DNA of 61,697 nt, taken from NCBI GenBank assembly GCA_029862125.1, contig JAOTXY010000012.1:1-61697 (forward strand), read 5' to 3'. The notes beneath the pieces were generated by a model. The model saw only the letters and a list, made by a program, of their open reading frames with translations. It did not search any database and was not told the origin of the DNA. Both the position numbers and the translations under genes were made by a program. This document shows, piece by piece, positions 42,274-52,018 of the stretch (position 1 is the stretch's first letter; each line of letters starts with the position of its first letter). The DNA is from Gammaproteobacteria bacterium. GTDB taxonomy: Bacteria > Pseudomonadota > Gammaproteobacteria > GCA-001735895.

Positions 42274-45200
42274 ATGAATTCTGCCATCGAAAATTTTCAT
42301 ACTGTATCGGGTGAATTTATCAACCTGGCCGGCGAGCGTTATTACGCAATACGCAACGTTGACGAAATGGCGCCGTTTTTTATCAGCGTGGTGTCCAATA
42401 GTGATCACTGGCTGTTCGTATCATCGACCGGCGGGCTGACTGCCGGCCGGGTTTCGCCAGAAACCGCGCTCTTCCCTTACCTCACCGTTGACAAGATCCA
42501 TGGAAGCGGCACGCATACCGGCAGCAAAACGCTGCTACGCGTCGAGGTCGACGCTGAGAGTCACGAATGGGAGCCGTTCAACCAGGAGCATGACGGTCGC
42601 TATCGGACCAGTCGTAATCTGTACAAGAACACCCTGGGCAACAAGCTGTGCTTCGAAGAGATCAACCACGACTTACAGTTGGGGTTCATCTATACCTGGG
42701 CAACCAGTGAAACTTACGGTTTTGTGCGGCAATGCAAACTATCGAACCTCGCCGGGCGCAGCGTTCGGGTCGAACTGGTGGACGGTTTACAGAATATTCT
42801 GCCCGCCGGCACCCCGCTGCTGGCACAGACCACCAAAAGCAACCTGGTGGACGCCTACAAGTGGAGCGAACTGGATGAAGCCACGGGGCTCGCCTTCTTC
42901 ACGTTGTTTTCCGGCATCAGCGATCGCGCTGAGCCGTGCGAATCGCTGAAGGCAACCACTGTATTTGCACTGGGCCTCGACGATTCCAGGGTGTTACTTT
43001 CGTCCGAGCAGCTGGAACAATTCCGCCTGGGCAAACCGCTGACCCGGGAAATCCACACGCGTGGTATCCGCGGAGCCTACCTGGTAAATGTCGCGCTCGA
43101 GTTAGCGCCAGAGGCAACCCGGGAATGGCAGCTAATAGCAGACATAGAACGCAGCCAGAGCCAGGCCGTCGACCTGCGCAAACAGCTGCAAGATCCTGCC
43201 GCTGTGACTGCATCGATAGCCCTGTCGATTGACCAGGGATCGGATGAACTCGGCCGTATCATGGCGCGTGGAGATGGCTTCCAGGCCAGTGCCGAGGAAA
43301 CGGTTTCGGTTCACCATTACGCTAACGTGCTGTTCAATATCCTGCGCGGTGGTGCGTTTGACAACCAGTACCAGGTGTCCTCGCGGGATTTTTCAAATAC
43401 CGTCAAGATGTTCAACCGCGACGTCTTTCAGCACAACCGGGAAATGCTCGAATCATTACCGCAGCAGGTAGAGTTAACCCGACTCCTGTCGGCCATCAAG
43501 GGCCAGGACGACCGCCAGCTCGAGCGGCTTGGCTACGAATACCTGCCGATCACCTTCGGGCGTCGCCACGGCGACCCGAGCCGACCCTGGAACCAGTTCA
43601 CGATCAAGCTGAGGGATGCCTACGGCAACCGCTTGCTCTCCTACGAGGGCAACTGGCGCGATATTTTCCAGAACTGGGAGGCACTGGCAATGAGCTATCC
43701 GGAGTTCATCGAGAATATTATTACCAAGTTCGTCAATGCATCGACGCTGGATGGCTACAATCCCTACCGGATAACCAAGGAAGGGATCGACTGGGAAGTA
43801 GAAGAGCCGGACGATCCGTGGAGTTTCATCGGCTACTGGGGCGATCACCAGATTATCTATCTGCTCAAGTTGCTGGAAATATCCCGGCAATTCCATCCCG
43901 ACAGGCTCGGCGAGCTGCTGCACCAACCGATTTTCTCCTATGCCAACGTGCCCTATAAGATCAAACCGTTCGCTGCCCTGCTGGAGGATGCAAAAAGTAC
44001 CGTGATCTATGACGAGGTACTCGCGAAACAGATCGAGCAGCGAGTTGAGCACCTCGGTGCCGACGGCAAATTGCTCCAGGACAGCGAAGGCCAGGTATAC
44101 CAGGTCACGTTGCTGGAAAAACTGCTGGTGCCGTTATTGTCCAAACTGGGAAACCTGGTTCTCGACGGCGGCATCTGGCTCAATACCCAGCGCCCCGAAT
44201 GGAACGATGCCAACAACGCGCTGGTCGGCCAGGGACTGTCCATGGTGACGCTTTATTACATGCGCCGTTATATCGCTTTCCTGCAGCAATTGCTGGCACA
44301 GGAGTCCGGCACGATAAACATTTCCGCGGAAGTCAGCCGCTGGCTCGTCGAAACGGCGGCGCCGTTGAAACAGGTGCGCCCGGACCTGGGTACTGGCCCG
44401 GTAAGCGCCGGGCTCCGCTTTCAATTGCTCGAAGCCCTTGGACAGGCGGCAAGTCGCTATCGCGACACCGTGTATCAACAAGGGACCTTCACCGGCACGG
44501 TGTCGCAGGATCTGGACCCGATTCTCGGCATGCTCGACGACGCCCAGGCGGCAATCGACCATTGCATTTCCACCAACCAGCGAGAAGACGGCCTCTACCA
44601 TGCCTATAATCTCTTGGCCCTGTCCTCCGGGGGCGCAGAGGTTAATACGCTGTATCCCATGCTGGAAGGCCAGGTTGCCGCACTCAGCGCCGGCGCCATA
44701 GGACCTGAAAACGTAATCGTGGTCCTCGAGGCCCTGTTTGCAAGCGATGTGTACCGTCCCGATCAGCACAGTTTTATGCTCTATCCAGATCGTGAATTAC
44801 CAGGCTTTCTCGATAAGAACCGCATCCCTGCCGAACAAGTCGAGGCGAACCCGCTGCTCAAGTTGCAACTGGAGCGAGGTGACCGACGCATTGTCGAACG
44901 CGACGCCGATGGCTGCTATCGCTTCAACAGCAGGTTCACCAATGTTGGCGACCTGAACGCACAACTGGACGCCATTGCCGCGGAGTACAAAGAACAGGGT
45001 GAAGCCGAATTCGAGCAAGCGCGACAATCGCTAAACGTGCTTTTCGAGCAGGTGTTCAACCACCAGGCGTTTACCGGCCGCTCCGGTGGCATGTTCGGCT
45101 TCGAGGGGCTGGGTTGTATCTACTGGCACATGGTGTCCAAGCTACTGCTGGCGGTCGAAGAGAACTTCTTTGCAGCGCTGCAACAGGATGCGGATGCGGA

Positions 45201-45735
45201 CGTGATTCAGCAACTGGGCAATCTCTATTATCGCGTTCGCAAAGGCATCGGCTTTAACAAAACCCCGGACGAATTCGGTGCCTTCCCGACAGATCCCTAC
45301 TCGCATACACCGGGTCATGCCGGCGCTCAGCAGCCCGGCATGACCGGCCAGGTCAAGGAAGAGGTGTTAACACGTTTTCGAGAGTTGGGCATATGCGTTA
45401 ACGCCGGCGCAGTAAATTTCGTGCCGCGATTATTACGCGAACGCGAGTTCGTGGCAGAACCCCGAAACTTCCGCTACCTGGACGTGGACGACCAATGGCA
45501 GGAGTTATCCGTTCCCGCAGCGGGCCTGGCATTTACCTGGTGCCAGGTGCCGTTGGTTTACACGCTGGATGATACTGCCGAGCCGTCGGTAACTATCACG
45601 CTAGACGATGGCACACTGCAAAGCCTGTCTGGTCTGGCATTGCCCGCGGAACAGAGCGCGGAGATTTTTCTGCGCAGTGGGCGCATTCGGCAATTGAACC
45701 TGGTGTTTGGAAGAAGCGAATTGTTTTCCGAATAG
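42274..45735 (+). CDS. Very large protein of unknown function, possibly a six-hairpin glycosidase/phosphorylase relative
   Basis: 1153 residues from ATG 42274, no signal peptide and no membrane helix, so cytoplasmic. The N-terminal region is beta-rich with 'SVVSNSDHWLFVSSTGGLTA' and 'ALFPYLTVDKIHGSGTHTG'. The middle has 'EWNDANNALVGQGLSMVTLY' and 'PEFIENIITKFVNASTLDGY'; the C-terminal part has 'FGFEGLGCIYWHMVSKLLLA' and 'SHTPGHAGAQQPGMTGQVKEE'. A beta-sandwich followed by an alpha barrel with an acidic 'WND' motif recalls GH94-type phosphorylases and related clan members, but I could not assign a family and this link is weak. It stands alone, ahead of the apr operon. Confidence 0.6.
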   Translation: MNSAIENFHTVSGEFINLAGERYYAIRNVDEMAPFFISVVSNSDHWLFVSSTGGLTAGRVSPETALFPYLTVDKIHGSGTHTGSKTLLRVEVDAESHEWEPFNQEHDGRYRTSRNLYKNTLGNKLCFEEINHDLQLGFIYTWATSETYGFVRQCKLSNLAGRSVRVELVDGLQNILPAGTPLLAQTTKSNLVDAYKWSELDEATGLAFFTLFSGISDRAEPCESLKATTVFALGLDDSRVLLSSEQLEQFRLGKPLTREIHTRGIRGAYLVNVALELAPEATREWQLIADIERSQSQAVDLRKQLQDPAAVTASIALSIDQGSDELGRIMARGDGFQASAEETVSVHHYANVLFNILRGGAFDNQYQVSSRDFSNTVKMFNRDVFQHNREMLESLPQQVELTRLLSAIKGQDDRQLERLGYEYLPITFGRRHGDPSRPWNQFTIKLRDAYGNRLLSYEGNWRDIFQNWEALAMSYPEFIENIITKFVNASTLDGYNPYRITKEGIDWEVEEPDDPWSFIGYWGDHQIIYLLKLLEISRQFHPDRLGELLHQPIFSYANVPYKIKPFAALLEDAKSTVIYDEVLAKQIEQRVEHLGADGKLLQDSEGQVYQVTLLEKLLVPLLSKLGNLVLDGGIWLNTQRPEWNDANNALVGQGLSMVTLYYMRRYIAFLQQLLAQESGTINISAEVSRWLVETAAPLKQVRPDLGTGPVSAGLRFQLLEALGQAASRYRDTVYQQGTFTGTVSQDLDPILGMLDDAQAAIDHCISTNQREDGLYHAYNLLALSSGGAEVNTLYPMLEGQVAALSAGAIGPENVIVVLEALFASDVYRPDQHSFMLYPDRELPGFLDKNRIPAEQVEANPLLKLQLERGDRRIVERDADGCYRFNSRFTNVGDLNAQLDAIAAEYKEQGEAEFEQARQSLNVLFEQVFNHQAFTGRSGGMFGFEGLGCIYWHMVSKLLLAVEENFFAALQQDADADVIQQLGNLYYRVRKGIGFNKTPDEFGAFPTDPYSHTPGHAGAQQPGMTGQVKEEVLTRFRELGICVNAGAVNFVPRLLREREFVAEPRNFRYLDVDDQWQELSVPAAGLAFTWCQVPLVYTLDDTAEPSVTITLDDGTLQSLSGLALPAEQSAEIFLRSGRIRQLNLVFGRSELFSE

Positions 45736-45852
45736 CCTGACGTTACTGGGTATTTTGGCCCGTTTCGTGGGTATTTGTCGGGTATTCAAGCGATTATTTT
45801 TGCATGCCCTGGTATCGATTCAGTAAAAACTGTCCATAAAAAAAATTTTTTA

Positions 45853-45873
45853 GTGATTAAATTGATTAATCAC
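45853..45873. promoter_or_regulatory. 8-bp dyad upstream of aprM
   Basis: GTGATTAA (45853-45860), 5-bp spacer, TTAATCAC (45866-45873), in an A/T-rich stretch 80 bp upstream of aprM. Also weakly hairpin-forming after the large gene, but with no T-run; an operator seems likelier. Confidence 0.4.
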
Positions 45874-45952
45874 CCAAGGAAAAAATTTGATTTGTTATTC
45901 TAGCGCGCATCATTAGCATAGGCCCGCTGAAGTTAAACATACCGGAGCTGCC

Positions 45953-46795
45953 ATGTTTACCAACCCGTTTTACGATTTGTCGGGATTCCTGACACCTGCC
46001 GTCATGCAGTTTTATGTCATTGCCATGGTCGTGGCAGTGATTGCCGGGGTGATCATCGACGTGATTCATAAAAAGAGTGCGCAATACTTCTTTGAAAACT
46101 CGCAAAAGGCGCAAAAATCCGCCACACGTACTGTTTCTGGCGGTGAAAAGATGTCACTGGCTGTTTCTCTCGTGGCCAACGAGATTTTAACTTCTTCCGA
46201 GTTCGCCAATCCACAACGTCGTATATCACACCTGTTGACGATGTACGGTTTTATCATTTTCATCGTCACCACGGCGATGCTGATTTTCGGGTACCCGACA
46301 CCTGCAGAAGGCGCTCCCGGGCTGCTCGTGGCCCTGTGGCATATCGGTGCCCTGATGGTCTGTGGCGGCGGTTACTGGTTCTGGTTCTTCATCCGTTGCG
46401 ATGTGAACTCCGAAGGCAACCCCTGGTATCGCCTGGTGCGCGCCGACCTGTTCATCCTGTCGCTGCTGATGACCACCACCTTCGCCCTGATCTGGTCGGT
46501 CACGCGTGGCGCCGGCGCATTGAACATCCTGTTCTTCTTAATTTTTATCGCGGCCTCCACTACCCTGTTTTGCACCGTGCTTTGGTCCAAGTTTGCCCAC
46601 ATGTTCTTCAAGCCGGCGGCGGCTTTCCAGAAAAAAATCATCATGGCAGATGGTTCGCAAGAAAATCTGCCCGATGTGGGCGAGTTGACTGACCCTGATG
46701 TTCAGGCCAGGTATCCGGATATCCCGGAATACATGGGTGACAAGCCAGCCTACATGGGGCTTGGTATCAAGCGTGAATCTCCGAACCATTTTTAG
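45953..46795 (+). CDS. aprM: Adenylylsulfate reductase membrane anchor
   Basis: 280 residues with about five membrane helices (around residues 18-38, 98-116, 127-147, 166-186, 191-212) and conserved His residues suited to quinone or heme contact. The C-terminal tail is cytosolic and ends near 'PEYMGDKPAYMGLGIKRES'. AprM replaces the Qmo complex in many sulfur-oxidising bacteria and passes electrons from AprBA to the quinone pool. The position directly upstream of aprB and aprA fixes the call. Confidence 0.92.
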   Translation: MFTNPFYDLSGFLTPAVMQFYVIAMVVAVIAGVIIDVIHKKSAQYFFENSQKAQKSATRTVSGGEKMSLAVSLVANEILTSSEFANPQRRISHLLTMYGFIIFIVTTAMLIFGYPTPAEGAPGLLVALWHIGALMVCGGGYWFWFFIRCDVNSEGNPWYRLVRADLFILSLLMTTTFALIWSVTRGAGALNILFFLIFIAASTTLFCTVLWSKFAHMFFKPAAAFQKKIIMADGSQENLPDVGELTDPDVQARYPDIPEYMGDKPAYMGLGIKRESPNHF

Positions 46796-46832
46796 AACCG
46801 TATTAACCGAATATTAAGTAGAGAGAAATATT

Positions 46833-47315
46833 ATGCCTACATTTGTATACATGACTCGCTGCGATGGTTGTGGACATTGCGTTGATATCTGCCCTTCGGA
46901 CATCATGCACATCGACCCTACCCTGCGCCGCGCATACAACATCGAGCCAAACATGTGCTGGGAATGTTACTCCTGCGTTAAGGCCTGCCCGCACAATGCG
47001 ATTGACGTTCGCGGTTATGCAGATTTCGCCCCGCTCGGCCACTCGGTACGGGTAATCCGTGACGAGGAAAAAGGCGTCATTGCGTGGCGGATCAAATCCC
47101 GCAACGGTGAAACCGATATGAATCTGCTGGCGCCTATCACCACAAAACCATGGGGTACGGCCATTCCCCAACTGGCTGACGCAACTGAGCCCTCCCAGGA
47201 AATGCGCGACAGTCAATTGTTATATAGCGAGCCGAAGTATATCCGCATGGATGACGGTGGTATTCATACCCTGGAATCCAACGGACTTACCATGAAATCA
47301 GGGGTGTACTACTAA
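46833..47315 (+). CDS. aprB: Adenylylsulfate reductase beta subunit
   Basis: 160 residues. Two [4Fe-4S] ferredoxin motifs at the N-terminus: 'CDGCGHCVDICPSDI' and 'CWECYSCVKACPHNAI'. The C-terminal tail ('SQLLYSEPKYIRMDDGG') wraps around the alpha subunit in known structures. It transfers electrons between the AprA FAD and the membrane anchor. The stop codon overlaps the aprA start by 1 bp. Confidence 0.97.
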   Translation: MPTFVYMTRCDGCGHCVDICPSDIMHIDPTLRRAYNIEPNMCWECYSCVKACPHNAIDVRGYADFAPLGHSVRVIRDEEKGVIAWRIKSRNGETDMNLLAPITTKPWGTAIPQLADATEPSQEMRDSQLLYSEPKYIRMDDGGIHTLESNGLTMKSGVYY

Positions 47316-49228
47316 TGCCTAAAACTATCGTAGAAGACAATATCGATATCCTGGTGGCAGGTGCCGGGCTCGGTGGAACCGGTGCTGCTTTCGAAGCGCG
47401 CTACTGGGGCAAGAACAAGAAGATCATTATCGCTGAAAAAGCCAACATCGACCGTTCCGGCGCCGTGGCACAGGGGCTGTACGCAATCAACTGCTACATG
47501 GGAACCCGTTTCGGTGAAAACAATCCCGAGGATCACGTCCGTTATGCGCGTATCGACCTGATGGGCATGGTGCGCGAGGACCTGTTGTTCGATATGGCGC
47601 GTCACGTCGACTCGACGGTGCACCAGTTTGAAGAATGGGGTCTGCCGATTATGCGTGACCCCAAGTCCGGCTCCTATTTGCGCGAGGGACGCTGGCAGAT
47701 CATGATTCACGGTGAGTCCTACAAGCCTATCGTGGCCGAAGCCGCAAAGAAATCGGCTGACCAGGTATTCAACCGTATCTGCGTCACCCATCTGCTGATG
47801 GACGATTCCAAGGAAAACCGCGTCGCCGGTGCCGTCGGTTTCAGCGTGCGTACCGGTGACTACCACGTGTTCAAATCTAAAACCGTTATCGTAGCAGCCG
47901 GTGGCGCGTCCAACATCTTCAGGCCGAACTCGGTTGGTGAAGGGGCGGGGCGTGTCTGGTATGCGCCGTGGTCATCGGGTTCAGCCTATGGCCTGATGAT
48001 CAATGCTGGCGCGAAGATGACCCAGATGGAAAACCGTATCGTACTGGCCCGATTCAAGGACGGTTACGGCCCGGTCGGCGCCTACTTCCTGCACCTTAAG
48101 ACTTACACTCAGAACTGTAATGGCGAAGAGTACGAGTCAAAATGGTTCCCTGACCTGCAGAAAATGGTCGGCAAGGAATACCTGGATCCGGAACTTTCAC
48201 ATGCGACCCACCGACCCATCCCGACCTGTCTGCGCAACCACGCGCTGATCAACGAGGTGAATGCCGGTCGCGGTCCTATCCACATGGTTACCATGGAAGC
48301 CTTCCAGGATCCGCACCTGGAAGAGATCGGCTGGCACAACTTCCTCGGCATGACCGTTGGCCAGGCCGTATTGTGGGCGGCAACCGATGTCAATCCGAAG
48401 TACGAGAACCCGGAATTGACAACCTCCGAGCCCTATGTCATGGGTTCGCATGCAACCGGTAGTGGTGCCTGGTGTTCCGGGCCCGAAGATGTATCTCCTG
48501 ACGAGTACTTCTGGGGCTACAACCGTATGACCACGGTCGAAGGCCTGTTCGGCGCCGGTGACGCTGTCGGCGGCACGCCGCATGCTTTCTCTTCAGGTTC
48601 GTTTACCGAAGGGCGCCTGGCTGCCAAGGCCGCCTGCAAATACATCGACGATGGCAAGGCCGACGGTATTCGTGTTTCAGAGGAACAGATCGAGGGCCGC
48701 AAGGCAGAGATCTTCAAGCCGATGGAACATTACAAGGTTTACCGCAATGAAATCGTTGCCGGTGATGTTAACCCCAGTTACATCAACCCACGCCAGGGCC
48801 TGGATCGCTTGCAAAAGCTGATGGATGAGTATGCCGGTGGTTCAACGGTTAACTACATGACCAACGACAAGCTTTTGAGTATCGGGCTGAAGAAACTGAA
48901 GCTGCTGGAAGAGGACCTCGAGAAGATTGCTGCAAAGGACATTCACGAACTGCTGCGCGCATGGGAACTGAAGCATCGTACGCTTGCTTCCGAGTCCGTG
49001 GTGCAGCACACGCTGTTCCGCAAGGAAACCCGCTGGCCGGGTTACTACTACCGTGGCGATGCCATGAAACTGGATGACGAAAACTGGCACGTACTGACCG
49101 TTTCGCGTCGTGATCCAAAGACTGGCGAATACACCATGGAAAAAGCGCCTTGCTACCACCTCGTGGGCGAGGAGGAGCTATCCGCTAACGCGCAGGACGA
49201 GAAATCTTCCGACGCAGAGGTTGCATAA
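47315..49228 (+). CDS. aprA: Adenylylsulfate reductase alpha subunit (FAD)
   Basis: 637 residues. FAD-binding 'ILVAGAGLGGTGAAFEARYW', the substrate region 'RSGAVAQGLYAINCYMG', 'HGESYKPIVAEAAK' and 'YGPVGAYFLHLK', and the second FAD segment 'GLFGAGDAVGGTPHAFSSGS'. In sulfur oxidisers it works in the direction sulfite plus AMP to APS. Lineage cannot be fixed by eye. No sat or dsr gene is in the window. Followed by a strong terminator. Confidence 0.97.
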   Translation: MPKTIVEDNIDILVAGAGLGGTGAAFEARYWGKNKKIIIAEKANIDRSGAVAQGLYAINCYMGTRFGENNPEDHVRYARIDLMGMVREDLLFDMARHVDSTVHQFEEWGLPIMRDPKSGSYLREGRWQIMIHGESYKPIVAEAAKKSADQVFNRICVTHLLMDDSKENRVAGAVGFSVRTGDYHVFKSKTVIVAAGGASNIFRPNSVGEGAGRVWYAPWSSGSAYGLMINAGAKMTQMENRIVLARFKDGYGPVGAYFLHLKTYTQNCNGEEYESKWFPDLQKMVGKEYLDPELSHATHRPIPTCLRNHALINEVNAGRGPIHMVTMEAFQDPHLEEIGWHNFLGMTVGQAVLWAATDVNPKYENPELTTSEPYVMGSHATGSGAWCSGPEDVSPDEYFWGYNRMTTVEGLFGAGDAVGGTPHAFSSGSFTEGRLAAKAACKYIDDGKADGIRVSEEQIEGRKAEIFKPMEHYKVYRNEIVAGDVNPSYINPRQGLDRLQKLMDEYAGGSTVNYMTNDKLLSIGLKKLKLLEEDLEKIAAKDIHELLRAWELKHRTLASESVVQHTLFRKETRWPGYYYRGDAMKLDDENWHVLTVSRRDPKTGEYTMEKAPCYHLVGEEELSANAQDEKSSDAEVA

Positions 49229-49335
49229 GCATCCCGTGTGATAGCACCGGGACAGTCTGGCTAAACGCCAGGCTGGGCCTAAAGCAATATTCGCGCTAAG
49301 TCACCCGGGGCGGGGTCATCGACTTCTCCCCGAGC

Positions 49336-49370
49336 GAAAAAAAGATCAACATGCTGTTGATCTTTTTTGT
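49336..49370 (+). terminator. Terminator of the apr operon
   Basis: Stem AAAAAAGATCAAC with GTTGATCTTTTTT around a 5-nt loop, ending in a T-run. It is 108 bp after aprA and works on either strand. Confidence 0.85.
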
Positions 49371-49455
49371 TTGTAGCATTGCTGTCTAGTAAAATCCCTT
49401 CTCCCGGGAGGCAGGGATATCGGCAACTGACGGTAGTTTGTTGTAGAGAGTTTGT

Positions 49456-49806
49456 ATGAATATTATTGACAAGACCGATGAAGAGCTTGAAGCAGTCGCT
49501 TTTCCCATGTGGGATGACCTGATCAAGTACTCCAACAAGGGGCAGTACGGAAAATTCATTTTGAACTTTTCCTATGACCTGCTGCTCGGTCTGAATGAAG
49601 TTGAGTTGGGCAAACAATTTGCCAAAAGCGAACTGACTCGAAACCTTATGCCGGAATACGATTTTCTTGGCTTTATCCGCAGAGGTGAACACGTGACCTG
49701 CCTGTTCCGGGTGCGCAGTACCAAGAAAGAAGGTGAATGGCTGGGACGTATGGTCATTGGCTATGAAAGAGGCGATATCAAGATTTTTGCGGCTTCCATT
49801 TTCTGA
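49456..49806 (+). CDS. Conserved small protein downstream of apr, function unknown
   Basis: 116 residues, soluble, alpha-helical start ('TDEELEAVAFPMWDDLIKY') and a beta-rich end ('HVTCLFRVRSTKKEGEW', 'MVIGYERGDIKIFAASIF'). Looks like a compact one-domain protein. It lies 13 bp before an FKBP-type isomerase gene, which suggests co-expression. No family recognised. Confidence 0.75.
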   Translation: MNIIDKTDEELEAVAFPMWDDLIKYSNKGQYGKFILNFSYDLLLGLNEVELGKQFAKSELTRNLMPEYDFLGFIRRGEHVTCLFRVRSTKKEGEWLGRMVIGYERGDIKIFAASIF

Positions 49807-49819
49807 AGGTACGGCGAAT

Positions 49820-50335
49820 ATGAGTAACGAGACAATTGCAGACGGCAAGTATGTCGAGTTGACCTACAAGGTCATCGACCAGAAATCCGGCGGGGTACTG
49901 ACACAGGTGGAATACCCCCTGGGATACGTACACGGCACCAACGAGGTGCTGGCGCCGGCAGTCATGGTGGAACTGGAAGGCAAATCAGCCGGTGAAGTGA
50001 TTGAAGTACCCATCGACTGCAACCAGCTATATGGACCGCGTGACGAATCCCTGGTGATTACCGAACGCATCCAAGATGTTCCTGAAGAATATCATCAGGT
50101 TGGCATGTCTATCCTGATGGAAAACGAGAACGGACAGACCAAAACTTTCCTGGTTACCCGCGTCGATAAAAGGTCGGTGACTATCGACGGCAACAATCCA
50201 CTGTGCGGACGTGAAGTCATTTTCCGCTTGGAGATATTACTGGTTCGTGACGCGACGGATGAAGAAATTCAATATGGCGGCAAGGTGGAAGAAGGGCCTG
50301 ATCTCGAAGGCGTCACCCAGGTGCCGATTAACTAG
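49820..50335 (+). CDS. FKBP-type peptidyl-prolyl isomerase, SlyD-like
   Basis: 171 residues from ATG 49820; codons further upstream overlap the previous gene. The SlyD arrangement is seen: FKBP half ('VELTYKVIDQKSG', 'PLGYVHGTNEVL'), then the inserted flap ('EVPIDCNQLYGPRDESLVIT'), then 'IDGNNPLCGREVIFRLEIL', which corresponds to 'DxNHPLAGxxLxFxvxv' of SlyD. The usual His of 'NHPL' is Asn. No His-rich tail, so metal binding is unlikely. Folding helper possibly linked to the sulfur enzymes by location. Confidence 0.85.
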   Translation: MSNETIADGKYVELTYKVIDQKSGGVLTQVEYPLGYVHGTNEVLAPAVMVELEGKSAGEVIEVPIDCNQLYGPRDESLVITERIQDVPEEYHQVGMSILMENENGQTKTFLVTRVDKRSVTIDGNNPLCGREVIFRLEILLVRDATDEEIQYGGKVEEGPDLEGVTQVPIN

Positions 50336-50427
50336 TCAACCGGGTCTCGCGAGTTAAGCCCTGTCTGAACAAAGACAGTACGAGAGCGGTTCGCCAAATG
50401 ATTCCAACGCCGCAATCGCAGCAGGCC

Positions 50428-50465
50428 AAAAAAAACCGGTGAGAATTTATTCCTCACCGGTTTTG
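50428..50465. terminator. Bidirectional terminator
   Basis: Perfect 12-bp stem AAAACCGGTGAG / CTCACCGGTTTT around a 9-nt A/T-rich loop, flanked by A-run and T-run. It serves the isomerase gene on the plus strand and the small gene at 50530 on the minus strand. Confidence 0.85.
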
Positions 50466-50529
50466 GTGAAACTCTTCCTTTACTTACCGGATTGCACTCA
50501 ACCTTGCGGGTTAGCACGACCGGGTAGAA

Positions 50530-50691
50530 TCAAGGGCGTTTAGGCTTTTCGTATTTGACCTCTTTATGAAATGGCTCCCAGATGGTTTCATAACCGACGA
50601 AGCCCTTTTCATTGGCTTCCATCTGGCGGGTAACGAGATAGCGTGCCTTGCCATCTGGAACCTTGGGTCTCTCTTTCTTTTGTTCGCTCAC
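50530..50691 (-). CDS. 53-residue basic protein, unknown
   Basis: GTG start (50689-50691) with AGGTGA 5 nt upstream, 53 codons, stop TGA at 50530-50532, then the bidirectional terminator. The protein is Lys/Glu-rich ('SEQKKERPKVPDGKARYL', 'ETIWEPFHKEVKYEKPKRP') without Cys or membrane segment. A good binding site and terminator on both ends make it a probable gene, although it is short. No family recognised. Confidence 0.65.
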   Translation of the reverse strand: MSEQKKERPKVPDGKARYLVTRQMEANEKGFVGYETIWEPFHKEVKYEKPKRP

Positions 50692-50926
50692 AAATCACCT
50701 TTATAAATCTATAACGTTGAAATTCATCCAGGATGGTCAGCACTGAATTTTGCTAATTCACAATCTATCCAGGATCAATAATAAGCTTTCTAAGGGCTGG
50801 CATTATATCAATAACAGCTTAGAAATCCCATCAGTCCTCTTTATGCACTGAACATCGTATTGAATGGGATTTCCGATCAGTGCATTATGTCTGACCGCCG
50901 AAACCAAATGTAAAGCCCCGGGAACC

Positions 50927-51556
50927 ATGAAACTCGTACAAAAACAATTTTTAAAAGGCAGCAGGGAATTCGAAATTGAAGATGACGTGGTTAATTTTCG
51001 AATCAAATCACCATTAAAAGAAGAAAAAATGACCGTGGACCTGTCAATACTCAATCCCGAACCCTCGGTGAATGAGCCGTTCCTCGAGTTTCACAGCCGT
51101 GTTAAATGCGGCCCGTTACTGTCGTTGTTGATAGACAAACCCAATGCGCAAGAATTCAATGCCTTTGTAGAGGAACTCAAGCGGCGAGCCCGTCAGGAAT
51201 ACAATTCGTTTGCCGGGCTCAAGGCCGGCTCTCTGCCCGAGGGCATGGCTGCCAATGTCTTTGAAGGGCCGCCGGAATTTGATGAATCTGAGCAAGTTCG
51301 AATTGAAACAAAGGTAAAACCGGTTAGAGTCGCGGATATCGACATTGCAATTCAGATGTTAGAGCGACACCTGGATGCTGAAGAGATCAAACCTTTGCTC
51401 ACTGCCCTGGAAGCATTAAAAGCGGAACCCGAAAACGAGTCGTGTTTTGCTCAGCTGGTAAAGGCATTCGACGACCTGGGACCACGGCAAGGCGCCGTTT
51501 TAACCTACGCACCTTATGTCAGTATTCTGCTGTCTGATGACCCGTTCGGATTTTAA
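50927..51556 (+). CDS. Hypothetical protein
   Basis: 209 residues from ATG 50927 (start uncertain; a frame 21 codons longer exists). N-terminal beta-rich part ('VKQFLKG'-like start 'LVQKQFLKGSREFEIEDD') and C-terminal helices ('IDIAIQMLERHLDAEEIKPL', 'LTALEALKAEPENESC'). No membrane segment or catalytic motif seen. Ends with the frequent 'YVSILLSDDPFGF'. Not recognised. Confidence 0.65.
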   Translation: MKLVQKQFLKGSREFEIEDDVVNFRIKSPLKEEKMTVDLSILNPEPSVNEPFLEFHSRVKCGPLLSLLIDKPNAQEFNAFVEELKRRARQEYNSFAGLKAGSLPEGMAANVFEGPPEFDESEQVRIETKVKPVRVADIDIAIQMLERHLDAEEIKPLLTALEALKAEPENESCFAQLVKAFDDLGPRQGAVLTYAPYVSILLSDDPFGF

Positions 51557-51598
51557 TAACTTTAAACCTTTATCCGGATATCCTTCACATTCTCCGAA

Positions 51599-51817
51599 TT
51601 AGTGTCTATTCAGATCTTCCTCGGGAATTAAATCAAAGCCAATTGGTATCTCGGCAATCTCCCTGTCAATCACGATGTGTTGCTGTTCCAGGTCTTGTAT
51701 TCGACCTCTCAAGGCTTGTACGATTGTTTTTAGACGCCGGTTCTCGCTTTCAAATTCCTTGATTAGTTCCCGTTGTTTTTGCACAAGCGCTTCCAGGCGC
51801 TTTACTGGCTCGTTCAT
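51599..51817 (-). CDS. Small coiled-coil protein
   Basis: 72 residues from ATG 51815-51817, GGAGAG 5 nt upstream. Nearly the first 50 residues form a heptad-pattern coiled coil ('LEALVQKQRELIKEFESENR', 'LKTIVQALRGRIQDLEQQ'), then a short acidic tail. ZapB-like or other division or scaffolding role is possible from shape alone; no assignment made. Confidence 0.6.
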   Translation of the reverse strand: MNEPVKRLEALVQKQRELIKEFESENRRLKTIVQALRGRIQDLEQQHIVIDREIAEIPIGFDLIPEEDLNRH

Positions 51818-52018
51818 CACTGCTCTCCGAATCGTTATAATAGTTATTCACCAAATGTTACATAGAGTTCTGGTCCTGTTCAATCCGGACTTCCCCATTG
51901 CCCAAAGATTCAAACACCAGGGATAGACGTTAACATTCAGGTCAAGCGAAATACAAAACCAGGATCTGCTCATTACTTATCCTTGTCAAGGCAGCCATTA
52001 CTAATGGGCGGGGGACAG

